Assembly (NCBI RefSeq): GCF_021513135.1
Contig: NZ_CP090980.1
Coordinates: 310,001 to 374,000 of the forward strand
Length of the DNA: 64,000 bases
From: Vibrio sp. SS-MA-C1-2
GTDB taxonomy: Bacteria > Pseudomonadota > Gammaproteobacteria > Enterobacterales > Vibrionaceae
Direction: 5' to 3'
Numbering within the stretch: position 1 is the stretch's first letter; each line of letters opens with the position of its first letter. Positions 51,069 to 60,577 of the stretch are shown one piece after another. Position numbers and translations under genes: made by a program. Below the pieces are notes generated by a model. That model did no database searches and was not told the DNA's origin. It saw only the letters and a program-made list of their open reading frames with translations.

Positions 51069-53531
51069 TTATTGGCTTTTAACTGATTTCAATTTCCAAA
51101 TGTTATTGGCATAATCACGAATGCTTCGGTCAGAGCTAAATTTGCCAACTGAAACACTATTAATAATGGCCATTTTAGCCCAGTTGCTCTGGTCTCTATA
51201 GGCACGATCAATACGCTCATGAGCATTAACATAACTTGCAAAGTCAGCCAGCACTAAATATGGGTCACCGCCATCAAGAAGATTATGACGAATACCCGCG
51301 AATGCATTTGGATTACCCGGCGTGAATCGATCTGAGCCTAACATATCAAGCGAAGCTCTTAATATGCTATCTGAATTGTAATAATCATAAGGCTTATAAC
51401 CAGAAGCTTTAAGGGCTAAGACTTCATCCACTAATAGACCAAAGATGAAAATATTCTCATCGCCAACTTCTTCACGAATCTCAACGTTAGCACCATCCAT
51501 TGTACCGATGGTTAATGCGCCGTTTAATGCCAGCTTCATGTTACCTGTTCCAGACGCTTCTTTACCGGCAGTAGAAATCTGCTCTGAAACATCCGCGGCT
51601 GGAATGATCATCTCTGCAAGGCTAACACGGTAATCAGGCATAAAGACAACTTTAAGCTTGCCATTAATACGTTTGTCGTTATTAACGGTATCAGCCACTT
51701 TATTGATTGCATGAATGATCTCTTTTGCGAGAGCATAACCCGGAGCAGCTTTCGCACCAAAGATAAATACGCGCGGATGCATATCGAAATCTGCATCGTT
51801 AAGCAGACGATGATACAAGGCTAAAATATTTAGCAAGTTTAAGTGTTGACGCTTATATTCGTGTAGACGTTTGATCTGTACATCAAAAATCGCATTAGTA
51901 TCGATCTCAATGTCCATATTCTCTTTGATCCAATCCGCTAAACGTTGTTTATTCACCTTCTTCGCGGCCATAAACTGCTGTTGGAATTGCGGGTCATCAG
52001 CATACTTTTCTAGCTCTTTTAGCTTATCAAGATCACCAACCCACTCGTCACCAATTTTATTACTGAATAGCTCAGCCAGATCAGGGTTACAATACTTTAA
52101 CCAGCGACGTGGTGTTACGCCATTGGTTACGTTTTGTAGTTTACCCGGGAATAGTTGATCAAATTCAGGGAAAAGGTCACGTTTAACTAATTCAGAGTGA
52201 AGCGCAGCGACACCATTTACCGCATAAGTACTGACAACACAAAGGTTTGCCATGCGTACCATACGTTGATGCCCTTCTTCGATAATCGAAAGTTTCGCTT
52301 TCTTCTCATTATCGCCCGGCCACTGCTTTTCAACTAATGTCATGAAACGTGCATTAATTTCAAAAATAATCTCTAGGTGACGAGGGAGTAGCTGACCAAT
52401 CAGAGCTTCGCTCCACTTCTCTAACGCTTCTGGAAGTAAAGTATGGTTAGTATATGCAAATGTCTTAGAACAGATTGCCCATGCACTGTCCCAACTTAGC
52501 TCATACTCATCAATTAAGATGCGCATTAATTCTGGGATCGCAATGGTTGGGTGTGTATCATTTAATTGAATAGCTTCTAGCTTAGCAAGGTCTTCTAAAG
52601 CATGACCCGCAGCAAGATGACGCTCAAGGATATCAGCAATAGAACAAGCACAATGGAAGTACTGCTGCATTAAACGCAGTGTTTTACCTGAATCGTGGTT
52701 ATCATTTGGATAAAGAACTTTCGTTACGTTACCCGCTTCAATCGCAGAGAATTGAGCACCTAAATAATCACCTTGGTCAAAACGTTGCAGGTTGAATGGC
52801 GCAGACGTCTTACATTCCCATAAACGTAAAGGATAAACAGAGTCATTTTTATAACCAACAATTGGCAAATCCCATGCAATCCCTTCAACAAATAATGCAG
52901 GGACCCAACGACGCCCTTGGTTACCATTCTCTTTAATATAAGTTTCAATCGAACCATATAAACCGATATTTTTAGTGAGTTCAGGACGCTGAACTTCCCA
53001 AGGGTAACCTTGTTCACCACGCCATGCATCAGGCGCCTCTTGTTGCTCACCATCGTCAAAAGACTGACGGAATAAACCATATTCATAATGCAGGCCATAA
53101 CCTACCGCAGGAAACTCTTGTGCGGCTAATGATTCCATAAAACATGCAGCGAGACGCCCTAACCCACCATTACCTAAAGCAGGATCTCTCTCTTCTTCAA
53201 GCAGGTCAGAAAGATTCAGGCCTAGCTCAGACATTGCCACGGCAACATCATCATAAAGATCCATGTTAATCAAGTTGTTACCTGTTAAACGACCAATTAA
53301 AAACTCAAGAGAAAGGTAATTAACACTGCGGCTATTGCTTGCCGATAAATTTTGTTCGGTAGCTAATAGGTTTGCGGTTGTAGACTCTGCTAAAGCACGA
53401 CCTAAAGCCAGATACCAATCTTGTTCAGTCGCAGTTTCAACGGTTTTAGCAAACGTAGTGACTAAGTGTCTAGTTACTGCTGCTTTAAATTCATTGCGAT
53501 TAAACGCTTGTGTTTTTATTGAAGTCGTCAT
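51069..53531 (-). CDS. malP: Maltodextrin (glycogen) phosphorylase
   Basis: 820 residues, the typical size. It cleaves alpha-1,4 glucans with phosphate to glucose-1-phosphate, using pyridoxal phosphate. Family landmarks: RSVNYLSLEFLIGR, DPALGNGGLGRLAACF, QLNDTHPTIAIPELMR, KRLHEYKRQHLN and the PLP lysine in EASGTGNMKLALNGALTIGTMDGANVEI. It heads the malP-malQ-glgB group, and MalT-type boxes lie 76-119 bp upstream. MalP is favoured over GlgP because of the malQ and malT neighbours. Confidence 0.95.
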   Translation of the reverse strand: MTTSIKTQAFNRNEFKAAVTRHLVTTFAKTVETATEQDWYLALGRALAESTTANLLATEQNLSASNSRSVNYLSLEFLIGRLTGNNLINMDLYDDVAVAMSELGLNLSDLLEEERDPALGNGGLGRLAACFMESLAAQEFPAVGYGLHYEYGLFRQSFDDGEQQEAPDAWRGEQGYPWEVQRPELTKNIGLYGSIETYIKENGNQGRRWVPALFVEGIAWDLPIVGYKNDSVYPLRLWECKTSAPFNLQRFDQGDYLGAQFSAIEAGNVTKVLYPNDNHDSGKTLRLMQQYFHCACSIADILERHLAAGHALEDLAKLEAIQLNDTHPTIAIPELMRILIDEYELSWDSAWAICSKTFAYTNHTLLPEALEKWSEALIGQLLPRHLEIIFEINARFMTLVEKQWPGDNEKKAKLSIIEEGHQRMVRMANLCVVSTYAVNGVAALHSELVKRDLFPEFDQLFPGKLQNVTNGVTPRRWLKYCNPDLAELFSNKIGDEWVGDLDKLKELEKYADDPQFQQQFMAAKKVNKQRLADWIKENMDIEIDTNAIFDVQIKRLHEYKRQHLNLLNILALYHRLLNDADFDMHPRVFIFGAKAAPGYALAKEIIHAINKVADTVNNDKRINGKLKVVFMPDYRVSLAEMIIPAADVSEQISTAGKEASGTGNMKLALNGALTIGTMDGANVEIREEVGDENIFIFGLLVDEVLALKASGYKPYDYYNSDSILRASLDMLGSDRFTPGNPNAFAGIRHNLLDGGDPYLVLADFASYVNAHERIDRAYRDQSNWAKMAIINSVSVGKFSSDRSIRDYANNIWKLKSVKSQ

Positions 53532-53606
53532 GATTATCTCGCTTTCTTATATAACTAATTATGATGTGTTGTATTTGTCATATAATGGCCTAAATTGCGA
53601 GAAATA

Positions 53607-53650
53607 CCTCATCCTAGGGTAAATTAATTTAGGGAGGAGTAGGGAGGAGG
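53607..53650 (-). promoter_or_regulatory. Candidate MalT boxes upstream of malP
   Basis: GGATGAGG on the minus strand (53607-53614) and two direct GGGAGGAG copies on the plus strand (53632-53639 and 53642-53649, 10 bp apart) match the core of the known MalT box (GGGGA(T/G)GAGG). Mixed-orientation boxes before malP and the presence of malT nearby support the call. Confidence 0.7.
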
Positions 53651-53848
53651 AGCTTATTTATATTGAGTTTTCATTGAAGTAGAGAGGATTACAGTCGACA
53701 TAAATCCAACTGAATGAGAATTAAACTCGTCCAAAAAACAATCAACAATGAACAAAAAAAGCTCAAAAAATAGAACTAAAGGTCAAAAGTTAGTCAAATA
53801 TCATCAATACACGATAAAAATATAACCAACGCGCAATAATCAACAATC

Positions 53849-53950
53849 TATACCTAAAATTATTGGCGTTGTTAGTTGGCGAATCAATATAAACAACCTA
53901 GCAGCTCCAATTACTTTGGGTATAGAGCAGCTTCCAGTATGAAAGGTATA
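53849..53950 (+). repeat. Internally deleted ERIC with extra right-end fragment
   Basis: The left arm (TATACCTAAAATTATTGGCG) is joined to the AACAACCTAGCAGCTCC core and then to an inverted left end (AATTACTTTGGGTATA), as in the element at 560. A further right end (CTTCCAGTATGAAAGGTATA) follows to 53950. It lies in the 425-bp gap upstream of malP. Confidence 0.7.
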
Positions 53951-53956
53951 AATACG

Positions 53957-54286
53957 TTATTTCGTTTCACGAGCCAGCTTATTTTTTCTAGAGAGTTTGA
54001 CAAGATCTTGCAATGATTCAACTTGTTTAATATTTTTTGAAGCAAAAATATCTCGATGGTAGTACTCGATTTGATTATTTTTATCTGTTCGTTTGAATCG
54101 ACGAAGACAACCGCAAGATTTTCTTCGACCACGTATTAAAGCATCTGCACGGGCAAAGGCCAAATTGCCGCAGTCGCAATGACAGAGCCATCCTTTCTGA
54201 TCTTTATAGGTGTCGGTACTAACTGCGATCAATAGCCCAAAACGTTGAAAGGTAAGATCAATTCGATTCCGTATTATATTTGCCAC
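53957..54286 (-). CDS. Small zinc-ribbon protein, phage-type CxCxCG...SCGCL motif
   Basis: 109 residues. The segment GWLCHCDCGNLAFARADALIRGRRKSCGCL (quoted in two parts: GWLCHCDCGN and KSCGCL) is the Cys-rich ribbon common in small phage and mobile-element proteins and in DNA-binding helpers of homing endonucleases. The rest is basic and helical (ESLQDLVKLSRKNKLARET). It is probably a DNA-binding protein of mobile origin. It lies alone between ERIC clusters, upstream of malT and malP. Function unknown. Confidence 0.7.
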   Translation of the reverse strand: MANIIRNRIDLTFQRFGLLIAVSTDTYKDQKGWLCHCDCGNLAFARADALIRGRRKSCGCLRRFKRTDKNNQIEYYHRDIFASKNIKQVESLQDLVKLSRKNKLARETK

Positions 54287-54339
54287 TTAAACTACCTAAC
54301 TAATAGTTAGAGATACCTTTGTTATTCGATCATGAGTTC

Positions 54340-54457
54340 TATACCCTTCTTACTTGAAGTTGCTAGGTTGTTGGCCTCGTTCATTCGCCCCAATCATATA
54401 GAAACCTAGACTCATGGGGTTTCATTCCTTGCCACCTACTAGCAATACTTTGGGTAT
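54340..54457 (-). repeat. ERIC element, reverse orientation, slightly shortened
   Basis: It reads TATACCCTTCTTACTTGAAG to ACTTTGGGTATA with changes in the central arm (GAAACCTAGACTCATGGGG) and a short deletion near the left end of the family consensus. Confidence 0.85.
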
Positions 54458-54485
54458 AAAAGGCACAAGTTATATCTAAATAACT

Positions 54486-54590
54486 TTATCCCTTTTTTAC
54501 TTAACGTTGTTAGGTTATTGGCTGCACTCGTTCGCCCCAATCATATAGAACAACTATACTCATGAGATCTCTGTTATTTGTCGCCAACTA
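54486..54590 (-). repeat. Degenerate ERIC, reverse orientation
   Basis: TATCCCTTTTTTACTTAACG and GGTTATTGGCTGCACTCGTTCGCCCC can be recognised; the outer left end is lost after CCAACTAACCACT. It is the more decayed of two adjacent copies. Confidence 0.7.
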
Positions 54591-55029
54591 ACCACTAAAA
54601 ATACAGGAGGTCTATCTCTATTACATTCAAAGATTATTTAAAATAATTATTATTAAAAACAGAAAATAATAATCAATAACGTTTAACTTATTATTTACTC
54701 TATTCCTGCGGTATATTTAAAAATATCATTTCATCGTGTTTTGTAAATAGAATGACTCATTTAATAAAAAATATTAAATTTACTTTTTATTAAATTTTTC
54801 AATTATATAAATGTTCAGTTATGGAACCACCCTGATAAAATCACGCCTCAGCAAGCCCTCCTCTCAATGTGATGTATATCGCACTTTTAGTAGATTTATC
54901 GAGATACTAAGCAATTAGCTTCTTTTAAGTTAATCAATCTTGTTTAAATTTTGATACATTAACGGCAGCTATTTTTTCTCAGCACTGATTGATATCTGCT
55001 GTTTATCTGACAAATTGAAAATAAATATT
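54591..55029. other. malT upstream region
   Basis: 439 bp, very AT-rich to about 54830. Apart from the CRP-like site at 54866-54887 nothing definite is seen. Confidence 0.4.
54866..54887 (+). promoter_or_regulatory. Candidate CRP-binding site upstream of malT
   Basis: AATGTGATGTATATCGCACTTT has TGTGA-N6-TCGCA, one base from the CRP consensus TGTGA-N6-TCACA, and AA/TT flanks. It lies 143 bp before the malT ATG. CRP activation of malT is established in E. coli. Confidence 0.65.
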
Positions 55030-57741
55030 ATGTGGATTCCCTCTAAAATTACCAAACCCGCTGATTTACATCGCGCCATAGAAAGACCAAGGCTGTTATC
55101 CTTATTAACTAATGCTGCCCGCTATCGATTAGTACTTTTCCGCTCCCCAGCAGGTTATGGCAAAACAACGATTGCTTCTCAATGGCTTTCTCAGCTTAAT
55201 CATGTTGCTTGGTTCAATTTAGATGAAAATGATAATGACCCATTTCGATTTGTTAATTATTTTATCAGAGCGATTAATAAAGCGACCAATAATCAATGTA
55301 AACAGAGCCAAATCATTGCCGAACGTCGACAATTTTCAACATTATCCGCTCTGTTTAATGAACTATTTATTGAGTTAAGCCAATTTAATAAACAGTTATA
55401 TGTTGCGTTAGATGATTATCATTTAATTAATAATGATGAAATTAACCGTAGTATTCGATTTTTTATTAAACAGATGCCAGAAAACATTACGGTTGTTATC
55501 ACTAGTCGCTCACAACCTACACTAGGTATCGCCAATTTGCGGGTCAGAAATCAATTAATTGAAGTTGGAGTCGATCAGCTTGCGTTTGATCATGATGAGA
55601 CCTCCTATTTCTTTGAGCAGCGCGTCACAGATAAAGTCACTGACTCTACGATCAATGAAATTGTCACTCAAATTGAAGGCTGGCCTTCTGCGTTACAATT
55701 AATTGCTTTACACACTAAGCAAGTTAATGCCGACCTTGCCCAATCAGCCCTATCCATGGTTAATTATAATAAAGGGCATTTATGGGAGTACTTAGCAGAA
55801 GAGATCTTTGATTTATTACCCGAAAATCAACAAAACTTTTTACTACAATGTTCAGTTTTCTCAACGTTTAATGCTCAGTTAATTATTGAAGTAACGGGAC
55901 AAATTGACGCCCCAAGTATGTTAGAACAGCTTCATAAACAAGGTGTATTTTTATCTGCTCTAGAGGGTGAATATGAATGGTTCAAATTCCACAATCTATT
56001 TCGAGAATTTCTAATCCATCAGCGTCAATTGCAACTGCCTAATCAAGAGATACAAATCCACACAACTGCCGCTCACGCATGGTTGAAACAAGGTTCGCTC
56101 CATCAAGCTTTAGAACATGCAATGCTAGCTAAAAACAGTGCTTTAATTATTGAAATTCTATTAGAAAATAGCTGGGGTATGTTCCAAAAAGGCGAGTTTT
56201 CTCTATTAGATAAAGCGCTGGAAAAAATTGATTCTGAATCTTTTTATACCTATCCAAGGTTACTTGTACTTCGAGCATGGTTAGCACAAGGACAGCATCG
56301 TTATCAGCAAGTTGGGCATATCCTTGAGGATGCAATGGTTGAGTTAGCAGAAAGAGGAAACAAGCTCGATGATTCCCTGCTCGGTGAAATCAATGCATTA
56401 AAAGCGCAAGCCGCTATCAATTGTAATGATCCGGTCACGGCTTTAAATCTGTCTCAAGAAGCACTCGGGCAACTAGACAGCAACGACTATCGTAGCCGAA
56501 TTGTTGCAACTTCAATTGTCGGTGAAGTTCATCATGTTTTAGGTCATTTAAGCCGTGCTTTGCCAATGATGCAGCAGACAGAGAAAATTGCACGTCAACA
56601 TAAAACACATCAACAGGCACTTTGGGCGATCTTACAACAGAGTGAAATCCTTATTGCTCAAGGACAATTACAAGCGGCTTATGAGCTACAAGAAAATGCG
56701 TTTAAGTTAATTAAAGATCAACATCTCCAGCAAGTTCCTCTTTATGAATTTTTGTTAAGAATTAGAGCTAACATTTTATGGTCTTGGTATCGACTTGATG
56801 AAGCGGAAGATTGTATCCATGAAGGATTGGCGGTACTTGCAAACAGCACTGATGCCAATTCGCTTCATTGCTATGCGATGCTGGCCCGTATCGCGTTAAG
56901 TCGTGGCGAAATTGATAAAGCGTCACGCTACCTTGATACCTGCCAAACTCTAATTAACAACAATATTTACCACATTGATTGGTTAGCTAACACCTACTTC
57001 GTGCAAATTAACTATTGGCAACTGACTGGCAATCAAGCAGCAATTAAAAATTGGTTAGCGGTTGCAGAGCGTCCAGATGGGGCAAATAACCACTTTCAGC
57101 AGCTGCAATACCGTAATATCGTCCGTGCTCAAATATTACTGGGTGAGTTGACGGCAGCAGAAGAAACTCTCAAATATATGATTGAAGAGTGTGACCGATT
57201 AGAACTCATCACGGATAAAAACCGCAATTTAATCTTAAAAGTCTTGCTCAGACAGGAGCAAAATTTAGCGGATGATGCTTATCAAAGTCTGAAGGATGCA
57301 CTGCAATTAACCAGTAAAACCGGCGTCTTAGGCGATTACTTATTAGATAGTGACAAACTTCAACCTTTACTACAGGCTCTATTAAAAGACAAAGAGACCA
57401 ATGAGTTAGAACAACACCGAATCAATTTATTGTTATCAGAAATGTGTCATATTGAACGTTCGAATTCAACTCACTTTGATGAAGCCTTTGTTGAACAACT
57501 GCTTAGTCATCCCAATATTCCAGAGTTAATTCGCGTCAGTCCGTTAACTCAACGAGAGTGGCAGGTTTTAGGATTGATTTATGCGGGCTTTACCAATGAT
57601 CAGATTTCAAATGAGCTCAATGTTGCGATTACCACAATTAAGACCCATATCCGAAATCTCTATCAAAAGCTAAGTATCAGTAATCGTAAGGAAGCGATTA
57701 TGACAGCAGAAGAGCTACTTTCCTTGGTGCACATTGTTTAA
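55030..57741 (+). CDS. malT: Maltose regulon activator MalT (LuxR-family STAND ATPase)
   Basis: 903 residues from ATG 55030 (MWIPSKITKPADLHRAIERPRL), which matches the E. coli MalT start; an upstream TTG would add five residues. The STAND NTPase Walker A is SPAGYGKTT (about 40), with LYVALDDYHLI as Walker B. A long TPR-like helical region binds maltotriose in the family, and the C-terminal LuxR helix-turn-helix is LTQREWQVLGLIYAGFTNDQ to VAITTIKTHIRNLYQKL. It activates maltodextrin genes when bound to ATP and maltotriose. Targets here include malP. Confidence 0.95.
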   Translation: MWIPSKITKPADLHRAIERPRLLSLLTNAARYRLVLFRSPAGYGKTTIASQWLSQLNHVAWFNLDENDNDPFRFVNYFIRAINKATNNQCKQSQIIAERRQFSTLSALFNELFIELSQFNKQLYVALDDYHLINNDEINRSIRFFIKQMPENITVVITSRSQPTLGIANLRVRNQLIEVGVDQLAFDHDETSYFFEQRVTDKVTDSTINEIVTQIEGWPSALQLIALHTKQVNADLAQSALSMVNYNKGHLWEYLAEEIFDLLPENQQNFLLQCSVFSTFNAQLIIEVTGQIDAPSMLEQLHKQGVFLSALEGEYEWFKFHNLFREFLIHQRQLQLPNQEIQIHTTAAHAWLKQGSLHQALEHAMLAKNSALIIEILLENSWGMFQKGEFSLLDKALEKIDSESFYTYPRLLVLRAWLAQGQHRYQQVGHILEDAMVELAERGNKLDDSLLGEINALKAQAAINCNDPVTALNLSQEALGQLDSNDYRSRIVATSIVGEVHHVLGHLSRALPMMQQTEKIARQHKTHQQALWAILQQSEILIAQGQLQAAYELQENAFKLIKDQHLQQVPLYEFLLRIRANILWSWYRLDEAEDCIHEGLAVLANSTDANSLHCYAMLARIALSRGEIDKASRYLDTCQTLINNNIYHIDWLANTYFVQINYWQLTGNQAAIKNWLAVAERPDGANNHFQQLQYRNIVRAQILLGELTAAEETLKYMIEECDRLELITDKNRNLILKVLLRQEQNLADDAYQSLKDALQLTSKTGVLGDYLLDSDKLQPLLQALLKDKETNELEQHRINLLLSEMCHIERSNSTHFDEAFVEQLLSHPNIPELIRVSPLTQREWQVLGLIYAGFTNDQISNELNVAITTIKTHIRNLYQKLSISNRKEAIMTAEELLSLVHIV

Positions 57742-57780
57742 TTTTTGATGCCTGAGGAAATGAAAGTTTACACGCTGACT

Positions 57781-57827
57781 CTCCATCCTGATATACCTCA
57801 AATAGGAAGGATAATATCAGGATGGAG
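57781..57827. terminator. Hairpin between convergent malT and modC
   Basis: CTCCATCCTGATAT pairs perfectly with ATATCAGGATGGAG (14 bp, 19-base loop). There is no clear T-run on either side, but the position between convergent genes suggests a shared terminator. Confidence 0.6.
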
Positions 57828-57850
57828 GGCTTATGTGATTGCGATTGTGT

Positions 57851-58924
57851 TTATCCCATATCTTCTTGGCTAACACTCACCCCTTTGATTTGTGCAAATA
57901 CCTCATCCCCAACTTTTAATCCTAACTCATCAACAGCCCAATTCGTTAAGGTTGCCCAAATAAAGTTATCACCAATTTTTAATTGTAACTGGCTATTCTC
58001 TTTAGCATCAATAAGCTGAGTGATGGTTGCAGAAAGAATATTACGAATACTGGTACCTTCAGGTCGGTGGAGCACAATGGAGACATCACTGGCCCTAATT
58101 CGAACTCTTACTGACTCACCCACGACTTTTTCTAATGCTGAAACCCAAAGAGAAGAGTGGTTTGAAATTGCTAATTGACTCATTGCATATTTTGGATGAT
58201 GACCAATGAGCTGTGCAGTAATCATCGAGCTCTGCTCATACCCCTCCAGCCAAGGTCTCATCTCCGCGCTACTCCATACTGTTGCAAGTTCACCACTAGC
58301 TACAACCCTTCCTGCATCAAGAACCACTAAATGGTCAGCAAGGCGCAAAATTTCTTGTAAACTATGGGTGACATAAACAATGGGAATAGAAAACTCATTC
58401 GCCAGTTGTTCTAAATAAGGTAAAAGTTCCCGTTTACGAGGAAGATCTAACGATGCTAAAGGCTCATCCATTAACAAAAGTCGTGGTTGACTCAGCAGCG
58501 CTCGACCAATCGCCACACGCTGTTTCTCCCCACCAGAGAGCGAACTAGGATAACGATTAAGTAGATCAGAAAGTCCTAATAATGCAACCACTTGTTGAAA
58601 AAGCTCAGGCTGATGCTTTTTACTGCCATACTTAAGATTCCCCTTAACCGTATAATGCGGAAAGAGACGAGCATCTTGGAAAACATAACCAATTTGACGC
58701 TGTTCAGGAGGGAGAAAAATTCGTTTTTCACTATCAAAATAGATTTTATCATCAATCGCTAACAAGCCCTTATCTGGACGCGATAAGCCACTTAATTGAT
58801 TAACAAACGAGGTTTTCCCTGCCCCTGAACGACCAAAGATCGCAGTAATTCCGCTAGAAGGAAATTGGCAATCAATATCTAATAACAGTTGTCCTAATTG
58901 CTTTTGAATGGCAACTTGAAGCAT
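57851..58924 (-). CDS. modC: Molybdate ABC transporter ATPase
   Basis: 357 residues. ABC ATPase with Walker A GRSGAGKTS (about 31-39), VFQDARLFPHYTV (Q-loop), signature LSGGEKQRVAIGRAL, Walker B LLLMDEPLASLD, and H-loop VTHSLQE. The C-terminal extension (about 290-357; SVRVRIRASDVSIVLHRPEGTSIRN) is the TOBE/Mop domain that binds molybdate and marks ModC. It powers molybdate uptake for molybdenum-cofactor enzymes. It lies 50 bp after modB in the modABC operon. Confidence 0.93.
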   Translation of the reverse strand: MLQVAIQKQLGQLLLDIDCQFPSSGITAIFGRSGAGKTSFVNQLSGLSRPDKGLLAIDDKIYFDSEKRIFLPPEQRQIGYVFQDARLFPHYTVKGNLKYGSKKHQPELFQQVVALLGLSDLLNRYPSSLSGGEKQRVAIGRALLSQPRLLLMDEPLASLDLPRKRELLPYLEQLANEFSIPIVYVTHSLQEILRLADHLVVLDAGRVVASGELATVWSSAEMRPWLEGYEQSSMITAQLIGHHPKYAMSQLAISNHSSLWVSALEKVVGESVRVRIRASDVSIVLHRPEGTSIRNILSATITQLIDAKENSQLQLKIGDNFIWATLTNWAVDELGLKVGDEVFAQIKGVSVSQEDMG

Positions 58925-58974
58925 CTATTCTTCCTTAATCTATTAATCAACACATATTCACGATTGAACAGTCG

Positions 58975-59664
58975 TTACCCAGCAAGACGACGTTTCATTC
59001 TTTTTGCCATCCACTCAGAGAATAGCAGTGAAAGCAGAGAGATAATAATCGCCACAATACAAAGCCGACTTGCTTGCGCTTCTGCACCCGGTGTTTCAAT
59101 AAATGTATACATCGCTAACGGGATTGTCTGAGTTTGACCGGGAATATTAGAGACAAAGGTAATCGTCGCCCCAAACTCCCCTAAGCTACGAGCAAATGCC
59201 AATACCACGCCACTAATGATGCCTGGAACCACTAAAGGCAGTGTAATGGTAAAAAAGACTCGTAAACGATTCGCACCTAACGTTCTTGCTGCTTGTTCTA
59301 ATTTAATGTCGACCCCTTCTAGCGCTAAACGTATCGAACGTACCATCAAAGGGAAAGAGACCACCGCAGAGGCTAAAACCGCGCCTCGCCAGCTAAAACT
59401 GAAACTAAAACCAAACCATTGGTAGAGCCATTGTCCAATAAACCCCTGTCGTCCCATTGCGACTAAAAGCAGATAACCAATAACAACAGGAGGAAGTACT
59501 AATGGAAGGTGAATAATACCATCTAAAAGAGACTTACCTATAAACTGATATCTCGCCAGTAACCAAGCGAAAAGTATGGCAAATGGAAGACTCCAAATTA
59601 CCGCGGTAGAAGCCACTTTTAAGCTTAATAATAAAGCATCAATTTCATAGGGTGTTAAGGTCAC
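58975..59664 (-). CDS. modB: Molybdate ABC transporter permease
   Basis: 229 residues with about five membrane helices and the permease EAA loop (LEQAARTLGANRLRVFFTITLPLVVPGIISG) that docks to ModC. Length matches E. coli ModB (229). The start is a GTG overlapping the modA stop (GTGA), which implies translational coupling. It carries molybdate through the inner membrane. Confidence 0.93.
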   Translation of the reverse strand: MTLTPYEIDALLLSLKVASTAVIWSLPFAILFAWLLARYQFIGKSLLDGIIHLPLVLPPVVIGYLLLVAMGRQGFIGQWLYQWFGFSFSFSWRGAVLASAVVSFPLMVRSIRLALEGVDIKLEQAARTLGANRLRVFFTITLPLVVPGIISGVVLAFARSLGEFGATITFVSNIPGQTQTIPLAMYTFIETPGAEAQASRLCIVAIIISLLSLLFSEWMAKRMKRRLAG

Positions 59665-60437
59665 TGAACAACCTTAAAACCAAATGTTTTATACGTTGCT
59701 TTGGCTTGTTTAGATAATAAGAAGCGATAAAAGTTAGTCGCAGCTTTAGAAGGTGAATGAGAGACTAGCGCCATTGGATACTCTATCGCGGAGTGGCTAC
59801 TTTCAGGAAAAGTAGCAACAATATTCACTTTTTTCGAGATTAATGCGTCGGTTGTATACACAATACCAAGCGGAGACTCACCGCGTTCAACCAAAGCCAG
59901 CGCTGCACGGACATTATTTGCACTGGCTAAACGGGTTGATAGCGTTTGCCAAACCCCTTCACTCTGTAACGATTGTTTTGCATAGATCCCCGCTGGAACA
60001 TAGTTAGGGTCAGCAACCACTAATCGGCTACCATTTAACCCTGCTAGCCATTGTTCACTTTCAGATAATTTAAATGGGGAAACAGAATGATGAATACCTG
60101 AAATCACGGCTAAACTATTTTTAACCAAAACTTTTCGACTATTTGCATCAACGGCTTTTTGATCAATAACGTAATCCATCCAACGATCATTAGCTGAAAT
60201 AAAAATGTCTGCAGGTGCGCCTTGGCTAACTTGACGAGCCAGAGACGACGAACCCGCATACGAAACAATCACATCATCACTAGAAATCGCTTTATATTGT
60301 TCAACGACTTTATTCACGGCATCAGTCATTGAAGAGGCTGCAAAAACCGTCACTCTTTCTTGAGCGAATATTTGATGACTTAATGTCAGTGAAATAAGTG
60401 CAACTCCGACGACCTTTAATTTGCCTATTAATGACAT
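59661..60437 (-). CDS. modA: Periplasmic molybdate-binding protein
   Basis: 258 residues with signal peptide ending IFA|QERV. The binding-protein motifs are VFAASSMTDAVNKVVEQY (the Ser residues that bind oxyanion), VSYAGSSSLARQVSQGAPADIFISANDRWMD and DPNYVPAGIYAKQ. It captures molybdate or tungstate in the periplasm and delivers it to ModBC. First gene of modABC. A ModE operator was looked for upstream but only a weak TATATAACC half-match is seen. Confidence 0.93.
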   Translation of the reverse strand: MSLIGKLKVVGVALISLTLSHQIFAQERVTVFAASSMTDAVNKVVEQYKAISSDDVIVSYAGSSSLARQVSQGAPADIFISANDRWMDYVIDQKAVDANSRKVLVKNSLAVISGIHHSVSPFKLSESEQWLAGLNGSRLVVADPNYVPAGIYAKQSLQSEGVWQTLSTRLASANNVRAALALVERGESPLGIVYTTDALISKKVNIVATFPESSHSAIEYPMALVSHSPSKAATNFYRFLLSKQAKATYKTFGFKVVQ

Positions 60438-60543
60438 ATATAACCTGCTTATTATTACGCTTTAATGGATTCTACTCTAAAAATAGAATGAGGTGTTACT
60501 CGATAACAGTGACCATGGTAAAGAATTTGAAAAAAGAGACAAA

Positions 60544-60577
60544 AAAAAGGATTCTCATACAAATGAGAATCCTTTTT
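60544..60577 (-). terminator. Strong Rho-independent terminator
   Basis: AAAAAGGATTCTCAT pairs perfectly with ATGAGAATCCTTTTT over a 4-base loop (15 bp). T-runs follow on both strands. It ends the small minus-strand gene at 60663 and isolates it from modA. Confidence 0.92.

Noticed and set aside
60438-60480. ModE operator upstream of modA
   Set aside because: Only a partial TATATAACC match overlaps the ribosome site; the inverted second half is missing.
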